Assembly (NCBI RefSeq): GCF_002967715.1
Contig: NZ_PUIA01000016.1
Span: forward strand, 62,001 to 126,000
Direction of reading: 5' to 3'
Source of the DNA: Blastopirellula marina
GTDB lineage: Bacteria > Planctomycetota > Planctomycetia > Pirellulales > Pirellulaceae
DNA: 64,000 nt
Part shown: positions 54,401 through 63,678 of the stretch, one piece after another
Layout: each line of letters starts with the position of its first letter
How positions within the stretch are numbered: the first letter of the stretch is position 1
Position numbers and translations under genes: made by a program
Notes under the pieces: generated by a model
Database searches by the model: none
Told to the model about the DNA's origin: nothing
Seen by the model: only the letters and a program-made list of their open reading frames with translations

Positions 54401-56215
54401 TTAAAAGGGAAAGAGAATTGGCACCAAAACGATGCTGATCAACATGACGATCACCGTAAACGGAACGCCGATTCGGACGAAATCACCGAACGAATAATTG
54501 CCCGGAGTTACCACGAGAGTGTTCACCGGCGAAGAAACTGGCGTCATGAATGCGGATGACGCAGCCAAAGCAACAATCATGGCAAATGGGTAGGGCGATG
54601 CGTCGAAGTCTTTGGCAAGTGCCAACGCGACCGGGGCCATCAACACCGCCGTTGCCGTATTGGAAATGAACATGCCCAGGATTGCCGTGATTGCAAAAAT
54701 GCAGGCCAGCACGGTACGCCAACCAAGGCCACCGATGACCGCCATCAATCCGTCGGCAAGCAGGTCCACTCCCCCAGTGCGCTGAAGAGCGATGGAAAAC
54801 GGCAACATACCCACAATCAGCACCAACGTCTTCCAGTCGATGGAACGATAGGCGCTGTTCAGATCGATGATCCCGAAGGCACCCATCAACAGGCAACCTG
54901 CGAGTGCGGCGAGGACGTTGGGCACCAAACCACTAACCATCAATCCCACAACCAACACCAGACAGACGACTGCTGGGATTGCTTTGCCTGGGGCTGGAAG
55001 TACTTCTTCAATTTCAACCGGCACGTTGTACAAAACCAGGTCACCACCGTGCGACTGCAAGTTGCGAATGGCCCGCCACGGTCCAATTACCAACAACACA
55101 TCACCGACCTTCATCTCCTCGTCTTTTAGATTGCCGACATGTTCCTGACGACCTCGACGAAGCCCAATCACGCGCAAGTCGTATTCATCATGGAAGTGGG
55201 CTTCGACTAACGATTTGCCTACCAACTCCGATGTCGCCGGTAACAATACTTCGGCCATACCGATCTCTTGCGAACGATCGGAAAAGTAACCGCCAGTCAA
55301 TGGCAGTCTGTCGACGGCATATCGCGTACAAAGCTCTTCGACAACGGTCGCGTCGGCCCGCAAATCGATGAACAGGATATCACCGACTTCCAACAGCGTC
55401 TTATTGGTTGGCTGGATGAGCGTTTTGCCCCGTTCAATCGCGATAATCTTGGCACCGGTGTCCTCCGCCGAACGAATACTCTCGATCGTCTTTCCCACAA
55501 GTGGTGAAGCAGCAGAAATTGAAACGCGATGCTCGGCTTCTGCCAGGCGATACTCCTCCACCCACTTCGCGAGATTCGGCCCGCTTTGCTGCTGCGTTTC
55601 CGACTCGCTCGAACCGAGCCAGCGTCGCGCGAACAACATATAGCCGATACCGGCGAACAGGATCGGAATCCCAAACGGGGTGAATGCGAAAAAGTGAAAA
55701 CCATCAAGACCATGACGTTCCAACTCACCGCTGACAACCAGATTCGGTGCCGTAGCGATTAACGTCATCATGCCGCTGATCAACGCTGCCGTACTCAGTG
55801 GCATCATCAACCGTCCGGGAGAGCAGCCTGTGCCTTGTGAAATCCGCAGCACAACGGGAATAAAGATGGCCGTGATGGCCGTCGAACTCATGAAGGCACC
55901 AAGTGCACAGACAACCAACATCAACATCAAGATCAGGCGAACTTCGCTGCTCCCCGCCTTTTTCGACAGCCAATCCCCGATAGATCTGGCGACGCCGGTT
56001 CTTACCAATCCATCGCCGATCACAAACAACGCGGCAATCAAGACGATATTTGCGTCGCTGAATCCTGCTAAAGATTCGTTGACGGTAATAATCCCAGTCA
56101 ACGGCAAGGCGACAAGCATGATCAACGCTACCGCATCCATGCGCGGTTTGTTGACGGCGAACATAGCAATCGCCGAAATGAGCAACGCCAATACGACAAG
56201 CAATTCGAATGTCAT
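54401..56215 (-). CDS. SLC13-family transporter with two TrkA-C (RCK_C) domains
   Basis: 604 residues with about ten to eleven membrane helices. The N-terminal transport half includes STAALISGMMTLIATAPNLV, the second half AFMTPVSSPVNTLVVTPGNY; the shared T-P-x-N/S-P-V-N signature is that of SLC13 (sodium-coupled sulfate/dicarboxylate). Between them are two RCK_C domains (SAASPLVGKTIESIRSAEDT and LLPATSELVGKSLVEAHFHD) that may regulate transport. Sulfate uptake would suit the sulfatases, but substrate is not shown. It lies 60 bases behind the RND permease gene and could share its transcript. Confidence 0.9.
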   Translation of the reverse strand: MTFELLVVLALLISAIAMFAVNKPRMDAVALIMLVALPLTGIITVNESLAGFSDANIVLIAALFVIGDGLVRTGVARSIGDWLSKKAGSSEVRLILMLMLVVCALGAFMSSTAITAIFIPVVLRISQGTGCSPGRLMMPLSTAALISGMMTLIATAPNLVVSGELERHGLDGFHFFAFTPFGIPILFAGIGYMLFARRWLGSSESETQQQSGPNLAKWVEEYRLAEAEHRVSISAASPLVGKTIESIRSAEDTGAKIIAIERGKTLIQPTNKTLLEVGDILFIDLRADATVVEELCTRYAVDRLPLTGGYFSDRSQEIGMAEVLLPATSELVGKSLVEAHFHDEYDLRVIGLRRGRQEHVGNLKDEEMKVGDVLLVIGPWRAIRNLQSHGGDLVLYNVPVEIEEVLPAPGKAIPAVVCLVLVVGLMVSGLVPNVLAALAGCLLMGAFGIIDLNSAYRSIDWKTLVLIVGMLPFSIALQRTGGVDLLADGLMAVIGGLGWRTVLACIFAITAILGMFISNTATAVLMAPVALALAKDFDASPYPFAMIVALAASSAFMTPVSSPVNTLVVTPGNYSFGDFVRIGVPFTVIVMLISIVLVPILFPF

Positions 56216-56275
56216 CTGATCAAGCTATCCAGTGAATGGCATGCGGTGGAAAGGCACAGACAGCAGGCCTGCCTC

Positions 56276-59200
56276 TTACGACGTCTCACCTGGCTTCTCA
56301 TGAATGTTGTACATGATGGCGTACATAACAGGCGTAACGAACAGTGATAGCACAGCGGCAAACGACAGTCCGAACATAATGCATACGGCCATCGCGCCAA
56401 AGAACGGATCCTTAAGCAGCGGTATCATCCCCAAGACCGTCGTAAGAACGACCATCGAGACGGGACGCATTTTGCTGGTGCCGCCATAAATAATGGCGTC
56501 GTAGGGGGACTTGCCGTTGGCAATTTCTGTCTCGATCTTGCTTACGACCACGATCTGATTCTTAATCAGTTCACCCCCCAGCGATAACACGCCGAGAAGC
56601 GCCATGAAGCCGAATGGCTGGCCAGTCAATAACAAGCCGACCGTTACCCCGATGATCGACAGGGGCATGATCAACCAAATCAGCGCCGTAACACGAAACG
56701 AATTGAACAAACAGACGACAATGAAGCCCATCAACGCCAAAAAGTAAGGAAGTGGTTGGGCCAGGGCGGTTCGAGCTCTGGCTGAGTCTTCATATTCGCC
56801 CCCCCACTGCAAACTGTAGCCAGGAGGCAACTCAATCGCCTCGATATCGGAGCGAATTCGATTGAAAAGTTGGCTCGGCAAACCTTGCCGGGGATCTGCA
56901 TGAACGGTCAACGTTGGGAAGCGATCGCGGCGATGTACAATCGGGTCCTCCCAAACGACGCCGACATCGGCGACCACCTGACTCAACGGAATCATTCGGC
57001 CTGCGACAGGGCTCCAGATTTGCATGCTGTCGATTGCCGCCACATCGCTCCGCTCGTCAATAGGGGGCCGCGAGACGATTGGCAGAAGGCGAGATTCCTG
57101 CGGGTAAACGCCAGAGCCCGCGCTTCCTGGTTCGCGGTAGAATCCAACGACACGCCCTTCCATACTGCTTTGCAGTGTTCTCGCCACATCGACGCGTGTG
57201 AGGCCATTTCGTCGAGCCTGCGATTCGAACAAGTTAGGACGCACCACCTTTTCGCGGTCGCGCCAGTCATGGCGGATACCTACCGCGTTGCCATCGTCTT
57301 CAATGACTGTCAGAGCCTGATCAGCCAACTGGCGGAGCACCTTCGGATCTGGCCCCTGGAACCGAGCTTGAATTCGCCCGCCAGCACCGGGACCGAGTAA
57401 GAATTGTTTCGCCACGGCGTTTGCGTCAGGATATTGTTGATCCAGGTGTTTCTGGACCGATGCCACGAGCGGGCCAATCTTGTCGGGATCGTCAACTTGC
57501 ACCAGGAACTGCACGTACGCGCGATTCTCGGATTCGGGCGAATAGACCAACAAAAACCGCATACCACCGCTACCAACGAACGATGCGACGTGAGAGACAC
57601 CGTCTTGCGACTGAAGATAGTCCTCGATCTCTTCCGCAAAGCTTTCCGTCTGGCGGATATGTGTTGCAGAAGGAAGGAACACGTCGACCATAAACTGCGG
57701 TCGAGTTGCCGGAGGAAAGAAGCTTTGATCAACCCACGTAAATCCATACAGGGAAAGGACGAACATCACGACTGAGGCAATAACGACTCCCCAGCGATTT
57801 CGCAGCGCTAAGCCCAGAAGCTTCTGATATGCCTGAAATACGGTTCCGGAATACGCTTTCGCCGGAACAGAATCGGTTGCCGAATTCTGCTGTGGCTTAA
57901 AGAACAGGTAACCCAGAAGCGGTGTTACCGTGACGGAAGAAAGCCAGCTGAGGCTCAGTGATATCAGGATCACCCAAAACAGTGAGTTGGTATATTCGCC
58001 GGTCGCATCTTCCGACCAGCCAATGGCTGCAAATGCGAGCACGCCAATGGCCGTAGCACCAAACAACGGCCATTGGTTCTGTCCAACGACGTCACGGACC
58101 ACTTCCAACTTGTCTTCGCCTGCTTCAATGCGAACCTTGATACCTTCGATGATGATGATGGCATTATCGGTCAACATGCACAGAGCAATGATCAGCGCCC
58201 CTAGTGAGATCCGCTCCATGAGCAGATTCCCCTCTAAGGACATCACCATGAACGTGGCCATGATCGTCAGGAACAAGACCACCCCGATAATGATCCCCGT
58301 TTTTCGCCCCATGGTCAGCAGCAATACCACAATCACGATACTGACGGCCTTCACAAGGTTGAAAACGAAATCAGAAGTCGCCTCGCTGACCGCCTCTGGC
58401 TGGAAATTGATTTCGCCAATTTCAATTCCGATCGGCTGTTCCGATTTCAATGCGGCCAGCTTCTCGCGAACTCCTTCGCCGACGCGCACGACGTTCCCAC
58501 CCTGGATGGTCGAGATGCCGATGCCGATAGCTGGCTGACCGTCGAAACGGAGAATACGGCGAGGCGGGTCGGCGTAACCTCTTTCGATATCGGCGATATC
58601 ACGCAGCGTAAACTGACGCCCTGAGTCGTTCGAGCCGACAACCAGATCAAGCATTTCAGCAGGCGATTGAAAACCACCTTCCGGGTCGAGCGCCGGATGC
58701 TCCCCGCCGACTCGAATGCGGCCACCGTCTGCCGCGATGTTCTGCGCTTGAAGTAAATCGTATATCTGTTGTTCGTTGATTCCCAACCGCGCCAGTCGTT
58801 GGCGAGGAATCTGCAAGAACACTTGCTCTTGCTGTTCGCCAAACAGTTCAACCTTCTTGACGTTGTCTACCAGAAGCAGTTCGCGGCGGAGAAATTCGGC
58901 GTAGCGCCGCAGTTCCGGGTAGGTATATCCTTCGCCACTTATGGCGAGGAAAATACCGTAGACATCGCCGAAATCGTCGATCACCATCGACTGGCCTCGG
59001 ACGGATGGAGGCAATTGAGACTGTGCGTCAGAGATTTTACGCCGCAGTTCGTCCCAAACTTGGGGGATGCGTCTCTTATCGAAGCGATCGCGGATGATTG
59101 CTTTCACAATTGAACGCCCTCGAACCGACTCCGATTCGACCCGTTCAAGCTGGCCTAGTTGCTGGCATGCGTTTTCGATGGGATTGGTCACCTCCATCGC

Positions 59201-59377
59201 AACTTCTTCCGCGCTTGCGCCAGGATAGGGCGTAATGATCAAGGCTTCCTTGATCGTGAATTCGGGATCCTCCAGACGCCCGAGCGAGTTGTAGGCACCA
59301 ATCCCCCCCACGATGAGAATTACCATCGCTACAAAAACAACGCGATCATATTTGACCGAGAAAACACCTGGGTTCAT
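56276..59377 (-). CDS. RND efflux transporter permease
   Basis: 1033 residues, twelve membrane helices and two large periplasmic loops. Opening SLGRLEDPEFTIKEALIITP and YPGASAEEVAMEVTNPIENA are typical of this RND subgroup; helix 4 reads ALIIALCMLTDNAIIIIEGI, with the charged residues of the proton path. Proton-driven export of lipophilic compounds with the adaptor, whose gene overlaps this start by ATGA, and a TolC-type channel that is not in the window. Substrate unknown. Confidence 0.94.
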   Translation of the reverse strand: MNPGVFSVKYDRVVFVAMVILIVGGIGAYNSLGRLEDPEFTIKEALIITPYPGASAEEVAMEVTNPIENACQQLGQLERVESESVRGRSIVKAIIRDRFDKRRIPQVWDELRRKISDAQSQLPPSVRGQSMVIDDFGDVYGIFLAISGEGYTYPELRRYAEFLRRELLLVDNVKKVELFGEQQEQVFLQIPRQRLARLGINEQQIYDLLQAQNIAADGGRIRVGGEHPALDPEGGFQSPAEMLDLVVGSNDSGRQFTLRDIADIERGYADPPRRILRFDGQPAIGIGISTIQGGNVVRVGEGVREKLAALKSEQPIGIEIGEINFQPEAVSEATSDFVFNLVKAVSIVIVVLLLTMGRKTGIIIGVVLFLTIMATFMVMSLEGNLLMERISLGALIIALCMLTDNAIIIIEGIKVRIEAGEDKLEVVRDVVGQNQWPLFGATAIGVLAFAAIGWSEDATGEYTNSLFWVILISLSLSWLSSVTVTPLLGYLFFKPQQNSATDSVPAKAYSGTVFQAYQKLLGLALRNRWGVVIASVVMFVLSLYGFTWVDQSFFPPATRPQFMVDVFLPSATHIRQTESFAEEIEDYLQSQDGVSHVASFVGSGGMRFLLVYSPESENRAYVQFLVQVDDPDKIGPLVASVQKHLDQQYPDANAVAKQFLLGPGAGGRIQARFQGPDPKVLRQLADQALTVIEDDGNAVGIRHDWRDREKVVRPNLFESQARRNGLTRVDVARTLQSSMEGRVVGFYREPGSAGSGVYPQESRLLPIVSRPPIDERSDVAAIDSMQIWSPVAGRMIPLSQVVADVGVVWEDPIVHRRDRFPTLTVHADPRQGLPSQLFNRIRSDIEAIELPPGYSLQWGGEYEDSARARTALAQPLPYFLALMGFIVVCLFNSFRVTALIWLIMPLSIIGVTVGLLLTGQPFGFMALLGVLSLGGELIKNQIVVVSKIETEIANGKSPYDAIIYGGTSKMRPVSMVVLTTVLGMIPLLKDPFFGAMAVCIMFGLSFAAVLSLFVTPVMYAIMYNIHEKPGETS

Positions 59378-60666
59378 GGTCGGCTTTCTCCTAGGGCATT
59401 CCCAAGATCTCGAACCTGCATTCCATCTCGCAGGAATCGAGTGCCGGCCACGACAATGCGATCTCCAGGTTCGGCTCCCTCCATGATTTCCACCCGACCG
59501 CCGGTAGCCTCGCCCAGGGTAACCTTGCGGGGGCTTACCTTGCTATCTTCACCTAGGCTCCAAATGACCTGTTCACCTGAAGAGTTTTGGGTAACGGCCT
59601 CGACCGGAACGAGAACCCGTGCGTCTAGCACGCTTGCGCGGCGATAGCGAACCGATACACTAGCGGTCATCCCTGGCAGGACTCTTATGTTTTCTGGAGC
59701 TTCCATGGCCACACGAACATTGAATGTTTGCGTGACCGGATCTGCGACCTGAGCAATCTCACGAATTCGCACTGGGAACTCAATGCCTGGAGCGGCGCTA
59801 AGAGTCGCCGTCATCTGCAGGATGTCCGCCTGAAGAATATCCGCAACCATAACGGTTTCAGGTACATCGACGGCGATGTCAATCTCTTCTGTGTCTTGGA
59901 ACTGAACCACGCGATCGCCGGCCGTAATGTTTTGCCCCTGATCAACGAAACGCTGGGCAATCACGCCGTCGTAGGGAGCGAAAATAGTAGAATCAGAGAG
60001 TTGAATCTGCGCTTCAACAACACGGCTTTCCAACCCTCGAACCTGAGCTTCCATCGCCTCGATATCTTCTTCACGTCCGATAGTCCCTTTCTCAAGTGAC
60101 TCTTGCGCTGAAGCGTAATCTTCTTGCGAGATCTTATAGTTCGTTTGAATCCGGTCCAGCTCCTGTTGCGAAACCGCATTGCGCTGGGAAAGTGCAATGG
60201 CACGCGTGTACTCCGTCCGAGCATTTTCCAGCCTGAGTGCCGAGGCACGAACCTGGGCTTCTCTTCGTCGGATCTCTTCGGGACGTTCCCCTGCCAATAG
60301 CGCCCTCAGCGCTGCTCTGGCCTGGTCGAGTTCACCCTTTAAGGAGGTCAGGCGAGCCTGGAATTCATCTTGTCGCAACCGGGCGATCAAATCCCCTTTG
60401 GCAACCTTATCGCCTTCTTTGATCGGCAATTCCGAAAGCAGGCCAGCAACTCGAAACGCCAGTTCTACGCGTCGGGACGCTTCAACGGTCCCAGGAAACG
60501 AGCGTTGGCGAGACTCCTCGCCTTCTACGACCAGTAGCGTTTTGACGGGGCGAATGACTTCCACCTCTGGAGCCTTTTCTGTCCCGCACCCCAAGGTAAA
60601 AGCCACCAAGACCAATCCCAATGTGATAGGGATAAAAGAACCGTCTCGCATATTCGTCAGGCCCAT
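59374..60666 (-). CDS. RND efflux periplasmic adaptor (membrane fusion protein)
   Basis: 430 residues, probable lipoprotein: AFTLGCG with Cys 27 ends the signal peptide (a start five codons later, at 60651, is possible). The lipoyl-like half-motif AFRVAGLLSELPIKEGDKVA, a long coiled hairpin (SLKGELDQARAALRAL to EAQVRGLESRVVEAQIQL), the second lipoyl half IFAPYDGVIAQRFVDQGQNI and a beta-barrel follow. It joins the RND permease to an outer-membrane channel. First gene of its operon. Confidence 0.93.
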   Translation of the reverse strand: MGLTNMRDGSFIPITLGLVLVAFTLGCGTEKAPEVEVIRPVKTLLVVEGEESRQRSFPGTVEASRRVELAFRVAGLLSELPIKEGDKVAKGDLIARLRQDEFQARLTSLKGELDQARAALRALLAGERPEEIRRREAQVRASALRLENARTEYTRAIALSQRNAVSQQELDRIQTNYKISQEDYASAQESLEKGTIGREEDIEAMEAQVRGLESRVVEAQIQLSDSTIFAPYDGVIAQRFVDQGQNITAGDRVVQFQDTEEIDIAVDVPETVMVADILQADILQMTATLSAAPGIEFPVRIREIAQVADPVTQTFNVRVAMEAPENIRVLPGMTASVSVRYRRASVLDARVLVPVEAVTQNSSGEQVIWSLGEDSKVSPRKVTLGEATGGRVEIMEGAEPGDRIVVAGTRFLRDGMQVRDLGNALGESRP

Positions 60667-61283
60667 TTACACTTCACGCGTATTACATAAGACACCATCG
60701 GAAGCACAGATTAGTATTGTCGAAAACAATGTGCATGGCACTACCGGATGATTCCCGAAGCTTTCGATTTTCCCAAAAGAACAATCCCAGTTCGTCTCTG
60801 CACGTTCATGGGTACTCCCATGGTTATGCATAGAATTCCGTACGGCTGTCATCACTCCCCCAGAAAATTCGCCTACTTACTGGGAAGGTGTGGCAAAGTG
60901 TAGTTAATCGTTCCGATTCGACCTGGATTTGATGAAATCTAACAGAACCTGGACACCCATCGTTCCCAACAAGGAATCACGAGTTCCTCAGTTTTTCAGC
61001 CAAACGAGCTCCGGATATCTCACTTGTCGTCAGCCATCACTAGTATGATGTTGAGCTTTGCTTGAGCCATGACGAGTGACGGGAAACGGGTGCCATTAGA
61101 ATAGCAAGCGTCAATGGCAGAGCGCGCAGGGCGAACCGGTCAAGCATGATGGAGTCCAGTGCTTCGGATAGCCTGATCAGAAGATAGATCGAGTGATAGC
61201 GCGGACCTGTTTTGTCCTCGCTATCTAAGGTGGCGTCAAATTATCTTGGTGATGCCGAGAATTGGTCGCTGGATCGTATTCCC
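60667..61283. other. Gene-poor region with a sulfatase remnant
   Basis: About 600 bases between the adaptor start and the hydrolase stop. The only coding signal is the broken sulfatase start at 61020-61147. The rest, including 60700-61015, shows no gene, repeat or strong hairpin. It must hold the adaptor promoter. Confidence 0.55.
61020..61147 (-). pseudogene. Frameshifted remnant of a sulfatase N-terminus
   Basis: From an ATG at 61147 one frame reads MLDRFALRALPLTLAILMAP, a good signal peptide. A one-base shift continues as MAQAKLNIILVMADDK and then a stop at 61020. The phrase NIILVMADD is the metal-binding start of sulfatases such as sulfatase 9. No CxPSR site or later block is seen, so most of the gene is lost. 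The match is short and could be chance, though signal peptide and core lie in the right order and distance. Confidence 0.5.
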
Positions 61284-62108
61284 TTAGTTCTGGGCTGCAT
61301 GCTTCTCGATGAAGTCGGCCACTCGTTTAGGATCGGGGTGAGTAAAGTGATGTCCTTGCGACTTTTCCGTTCCCTCCTGGACTTCAATGATTTCGATATC
61401 GCCACCTAATTTGCGATAACGCTCGGCCAAAATGAAGGTGTTTTCCGTCGGTAGAACGACGACATCATTCAGCGAAACAATATGCAAGACGGGGATCTTG
61501 GCTTCGGCGATCGGGGCCAGGATGTCGATAGGGTTCTTTTGGTAGGCCAACGCTTCGGCTTCTGAGAAGTCGTACTCCTTGAGCAAACGTTGCCAGGTTC
61601 CACTGCTGCCGACTCCTTTTCCCTTGCCTCCTGGCCAGCTCTTGATGTCGCATACGGGCGTATCGGCATAAATGCACGCAACCCTATCGGGGTGCCGAGC
61701 TGCCCAGCCGTAGACGAATAAGCCACCACGGCTAACACCTTCCAGGGCAACTCGCTTGGACAGTCCCTTTGCTGTGACGAAATCGTAGAAGTTATCCCAG
61801 TGCCCCATCGCCCTGGGGCTGCCGAGCATGTCATCGGTATTGATGTAAGCGACATGGAACCCACGCTCTAATAGCAGCACGTCAGCTTCCGCATGAAAGC
61901 CAGGGAAGCGAGCTCGCCAAACCCAGGGATTTCCGGGTGCGGTCTGCTTAGGGACGACAACGTAGGCAGGCCGCTGGTCGACCTTGAAGTCGTATTTTGA
62001 GTACCCATTCCACTGCGACTCAGATCCCGGCCAATCTGCTGAGGCAACTGAGGCAAGGAGGAAAATAGCGAACAGAACAGTGGTAGTGAATAGATGCGAG
62101 CGATACAC
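61284..62108 (-). CDS. Exported alpha/beta hydrolase
   Basis: 274 residues from a GTG at 62108 with AGGAAAA upstream. Signal peptide ending SVASA. The nucleophile elbow is GVSRGG (serine) in RVALEGVSRGGLFVYGWAAR; the acid is probably in VLHIVSLNDVVVLP and the base histidine in SQGHHFTHPDPKRVADFIE. The strand-rich opening PAYVVVPKQTAPGNPWVWRA suits the esterase/peptidase side of the family. Substrate unknown. The adjacent sulfatase remnant suggests a former sulfatase-esterase pair. Confidence 0.87.
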   Translation of the reverse strand: MYRSHLFTTTVLFAIFLLASVASADWPGSESQWNGYSKYDFKVDQRPAYVVVPKQTAPGNPWVWRARFPGFHAEADVLLLERGFHVAYINTDDMLGSPRAMGHWDNFYDFVTAKGLSKRVALEGVSRGGLFVYGWAARHPDRVACIYADTPVCDIKSWPGGKGKGVGSSGTWQRLLKEYDFSEAEALAYQKNPIDILAPIAEAKIPVLHIVSLNDVVVLPTENTFILAERYRKLGGDIEIIEVQEGTEKSQGHHFTHPDPKRVADFIEKHAAQN

Positions 62109-62532
62109 GGCAGGCTTTTCCTGGGATGTGGGGCGAGATAGTTTGGATTGCTTAATAAATGTCTATCAGATGTGATCAAATTCCGTCACACGTTAGTTCG
62201 TTATTTCGTGTAGTCACTATTGTGGCTTTTACTCCTTTGTTGGGTGCTAATAGGAGTTTAAAGGCTGGATGGTGATTTCATTTCCCGCTAGCCAGCGATT
62301 GCGAGGAACTATCCTGCATTGAGTATATATACTTACTTCGGGTAGGTCTGGGCCCCCGGCAATCCGCAAAGGTGGAACGAACTACGCTTCGCTTCGTGGA
62401 GATCGCCCAAATTTCTTTCCTCCAGTTTGACCTCACCCGCGGAATACCGCAAGTTTCGATAGTTGCTTGAGGTGGGGGCATATATCCACCGAAAGTGGGG
62501 CACAACAAACGAACCGAGGGGCGGGGCTCGCT
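62109..62532. other. Intergenic region upstream of the Tad genes
   Basis: About 420 bases. A perfect 12-bp AT palindrome, AGTATATATACT (62322-62333), and AT-rich DNA around 62140-62230 could be promoter parts. No gene seen. Confidence 0.5.
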
Positions 62533-63678
62533 ATGAAAGCGGTCATACTCGGGCCGAGCGCGGTTGCGGAAACGCTTGCGCCGGTCGTACAGCAGCGTGG
62601 AGTAACGGTCGTCGATCGAATCGACAGCGACCTGTCTGCGATTCGCGCGTATTTCGAGCAAAACTCGACGCAGTGCGATTTGATGTTGGTCGTCGCTCGA
62701 GACGATCTTCAAGAAACGCGTAGCGTGATTTGCGGCCTGCAGATTCTCATGAGCAAGCCGATTCTCGTTTTCGGGGTGGCACGCTCTGCCAACGACGTGA
62801 TTCAAATCATTCGTAGTGGAGCGGCGGACTTTATTGAAATGTCCGCCGACTTCCTGCATGACTTGGAGGACTCACTCAAACGTCTATTTGATTCGGAAGT
62901 CCTGACGAAACGGAGTGGTCAGGTGATTAGTGTCGTCTCGGCGGTGGGAGGAGCGGGGCAGACCGCCGTGGCGACAAATTTTGCTATCAACCTGGCAGCG
63001 AACAAACGCCGCAGCACCGTTTTTGTCGATCTCAACTTGACCGGTGGAGACGCCGCCGAACAACTTGGCATTACGCCGCGGCAATCGATTGCCGATTGCC
63101 CACGCTTTGCGGACGAGATCCATACGGTCACTGTTTCGACGTTGTTAGAGCAGCATGTATCGGGTCTGAAGCTCATTGCTGGCCCCAGTTACTTGGGGGA
63201 TCACAGTCTTTTGCCGAGTGAGTCGGTAAAAGCCCTTATCGCGAATCTCGCTCAGCTAAATGAATTCGTTGTTCTCGATGTCGAGGATGCGTTTCATCAA
63301 GAGCAATTCGCAGCGTTGGAATGCTCTGACGTTGTCATTGTTGTGACACGGCTTGATTTTCCCAGTCTGATTCGCACGAAGCGATTGATGGAACACCTTG
63401 AAGGTCGCGATCTGAGTGGTCTGATCGTCGTTGCCAATAAATATATCAAGGGCACAAGTATCCCCGAGGCGAAGTTCGAGTCGGTCATGAAGCGTCGCTT
63501 GAGCGTCGTGATTCCACATGAACCATCCAGTGTTCTTAATGGAGTGAACATGGGAGAGCCGGCGGTACTTGAATTTCCGCGTTCCAAATTCAGTCAAGCC
63601 ATCACGAAACTCACCAATACGGTGTTGTCGGCGACGCCAACTCGGGAGATGGAAGTCCATGTTTCAGCAAACGCATAA
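62533..63678 (+). CDS. tadZ: Tad pilus ATPase-like assembly protein TadZ/CpaE
   Basis: 381 residues from ATG 62533. An N-terminal receiver-like domain (KAVILGPSAVAETLAPVVQQ to SGAADFIEMS) precedes a MinD/ParA-type P-loop domain. Its Walker A reads SAVGGAGQTAVATNFAIN: the expected Lys after Gly is Gln, a deviation typical of TadZ/CpaE. TVFVDLNLTGGDAAEQLG is the switch region. It should place the Tad pilus machine at a pole. It overlaps tadA by 20 bases. Confidence 0.88.
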   Translation: MKAVILGPSAVAETLAPVVQQRGVTVVDRIDSDLSAIRAYFEQNSTQCDLMLVVARDDLQETRSVICGLQILMSKPILVFGVARSANDVIQIIRSGAADFIEMSADFLHDLEDSLKRLFDSEVLTKRSGQVISVVSAVGGAGQTAVATNFAINLAANKRRSTVFVDLNLTGGDAAEQLGITPRQSIADCPRFADEIHTVTVSTLLEQHVSGLKLIAGPSYLGDHSLLPSESVKALIANLAQLNEFVVLDVEDAFHQEQFAALECSDVVIVVTRLDFPSLIRTKRLMEHLEGRDLSGLIVVANKYIKGTSIPEAKFESVMKRRLSVVIPHEPSSVLNGVNMGEPAVLEFPRSKFSQAITKLTNTVLSATPTREMEVHVSANA

